A DNA stretch of 6,778 nt from Vampirovibrionales bacterium. Lineage in GTDB: Bacteria > Cyanobacteriota > Vampirovibrionia > Vampirovibrionales > JAJTHC01. Under the pieces are notes generated by a model. The model saw only the letters and a program-made list of their open reading frames with translations, did no database searches and was not told the origin of the DNA. How positions within the stretch are numbered: the first letter of the stretch is position 1; the number at the start of each line of letters is the position of its first letter. This document shows, piece by piece, positions 6,272-6,778 of the stretch. Location of the stretch: assembly GCA_021299615.1 (NCBI GenBank), contig JAJTHC010000072.1:1-6778 (forward strand), given 5' to 3'. The position numbers and the translations under genes were made by a program.

Positions 6272-6277
6272 CAGGCT
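6263..6277 (+). other. Hairpin with the yggT stop codon as its loop
   Basis: AGCCTG and CAGGCT form a perfect 6-bp stem whose 3-nt loop is exactly the TAG stop of yggT. A second, weaker stem GCTCT/AGAG-g-C (6275-6290), followed by TTT, overlaps it by 3 nt. Together they might act as a weak 3' end, but there is no true T-tract. Confidence 0.4.
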
Positions 6278-6314
6278 CTATGAAAGAGGCTTTGGAAAAA
6301 GTTTCTATTTGTTT

Positions 6315-6323
6315 TGTTACAAT
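6315..6323 (+). promoter_or_regulatory. Candidate extended -10 promoter of the last gene
   Basis: TGTTACAAT has the TG-N extension and one mismatch to TATAAT. The nearest -35-like hexamer, TTGGAA at 6292-6297, is 20 nt away, which is too far to weigh. A start near 6330 would give a leader of about 125 nt that contains a 6-bp hairpin CAACGA/TCGTTG (6399-6404 and 6410-6415). Confidence 0.4.
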
Positions 6324-6455
6324 TTAAAAACACTAGCACAAAAGTTCCGTCATTATGCCTTTATGCACTTGGATATAGAATTAGCAATCAATCAAAACCA
6401 ACGACACAATCGTTGCTTCAAACAAAACATACATAGGACAAAGAGGAACACAGAC

Positions 6456-6778
6456 ATGGGACTAGCCGCCACAAGCGCTCGCAAGTATATGTTGATGGCG
6501 TACAGCATGAATATTCAGTTCGATTTGCAACAAATTGCACAATCTAGATTAAGACTACTTAGTATTATAGATAAAGTTTACGCAGCAAGTAACTCACTGG
6601 ATCCTAACAATCCAGTAGTGCAAGAACACGAAAAGTTTATTAGCCGTTTACAAAGTCAAGATAAACGCATTGCACTGATGCAGGAAAAAATGAAACAACA
6701 AGCAGAAGCCATTAAAACAGAAATGGCTGGCTTAGACAAAATGATTGGTGAAGGCATTAAGCAAACCTTCAATTATGT
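6456..6778 (+). CDS. Unrecognised protein, N-terminal part (3' end outside the window)
   Basis: The ATG at 6456 is preceded by GAGGA (6443-6447) with 8-nt spacing, and the frame is open to the window edge, giving 107 residues. It starts MGLAATSARKYMLMAYSMNIQFDLQQIAQSRLRLL. From about residue 53 it is charged and Gln/Lys/Glu-rich with a heptad-like pattern, suggesting an alpha-helical coiled coil. There is no signal peptide or membrane segment. Short proteins with a MGL-A-S-AR N-terminus and an amphipathic helical body are, as I recall, frequent in non-photosynthetic Cyanobacteriota and have no known function; I cannot confirm membership here. It appears to have its own promoter about 130 nt upstream. 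Confidence 0.8.
   Translation, partial: MGLAATSARKYMLMAYSMNIQFDLQQIAQSRLRLLSIIDKVYAASNSLDPNNPVVQEHEKFISRLQSQDKRIALMQEKMKQQAEAIKTEMAGLDKMIGEGIKQTFNY

Overview
The window carries the 3' end of an unrecognised gene, a type IV pilus (T4P) assembly pair (pilB ATPase, pilC inner-membrane platform), a stand-alone dnaK, a small yggT-family membrane protein gene and the 5' part of another unrecognised gene. All genes read on the + strand. Base composition is moderate and codon use looks uniform, so no gene looks recently foreign by eye.

Organism: an uncultured-type bacterium that makes T4P. DnaK is not of the proteobacterial type. Its nucleotide-binding domain lacks the roughly 23-residue insertion seen in Proteobacteria and photosynthetic cyanobacteria, so in this respect it resembles Gram-positive DnaK, while its C-terminal tail (DDDVIDADYTPSD) and several core blocks look cyanobacterial. 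Pil genes next to dnaK, a YggT/Ycf19-type protein, and a last gene opening with MGLAATSARK (I recall similar N-termini from non-photosynthetic Cyanobacteriota) together suggest Vampirovibrionia (Melainabacteria) or a relative. This is a low-confidence inference from memory of the families.

Layout: 1-309, C-terminal fragment of a disordered protein; 352-2148, pilB, probably in the same operon and starting at TTG behind a perfect Shine-Dalgarno; 2149-2323, a 175-nt spacer with hairpins and copy 1 of a small structured repeat; 2324-3556, pilC; 3557-4043, a 487-nt gap holding an inverted, full-length 142-bp copy of the repeat with 26-bp terminal inverted repeats, then an AT-rich palindrome-dense dnaK leader; 4044-5885, dnaK, closed by a strong intrinsic terminator; 6017-6271, yggT with an extended -10 promoter just after that terminator; 6456-6778, start of an unknown coiled-coil-like protein running off the end.

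PilB powers pilus extension through PilC in the inner membrane. DnaK and YggT are housekeeping genes and appear to be separate transcription units. The coding genes are ordinary. The most interesting signal is the non-coding repeat flanking pilC in opposite orientations: short blocks are conserved while one stem has changed sequence on both arms yet still pairs, which points to selection on structure.
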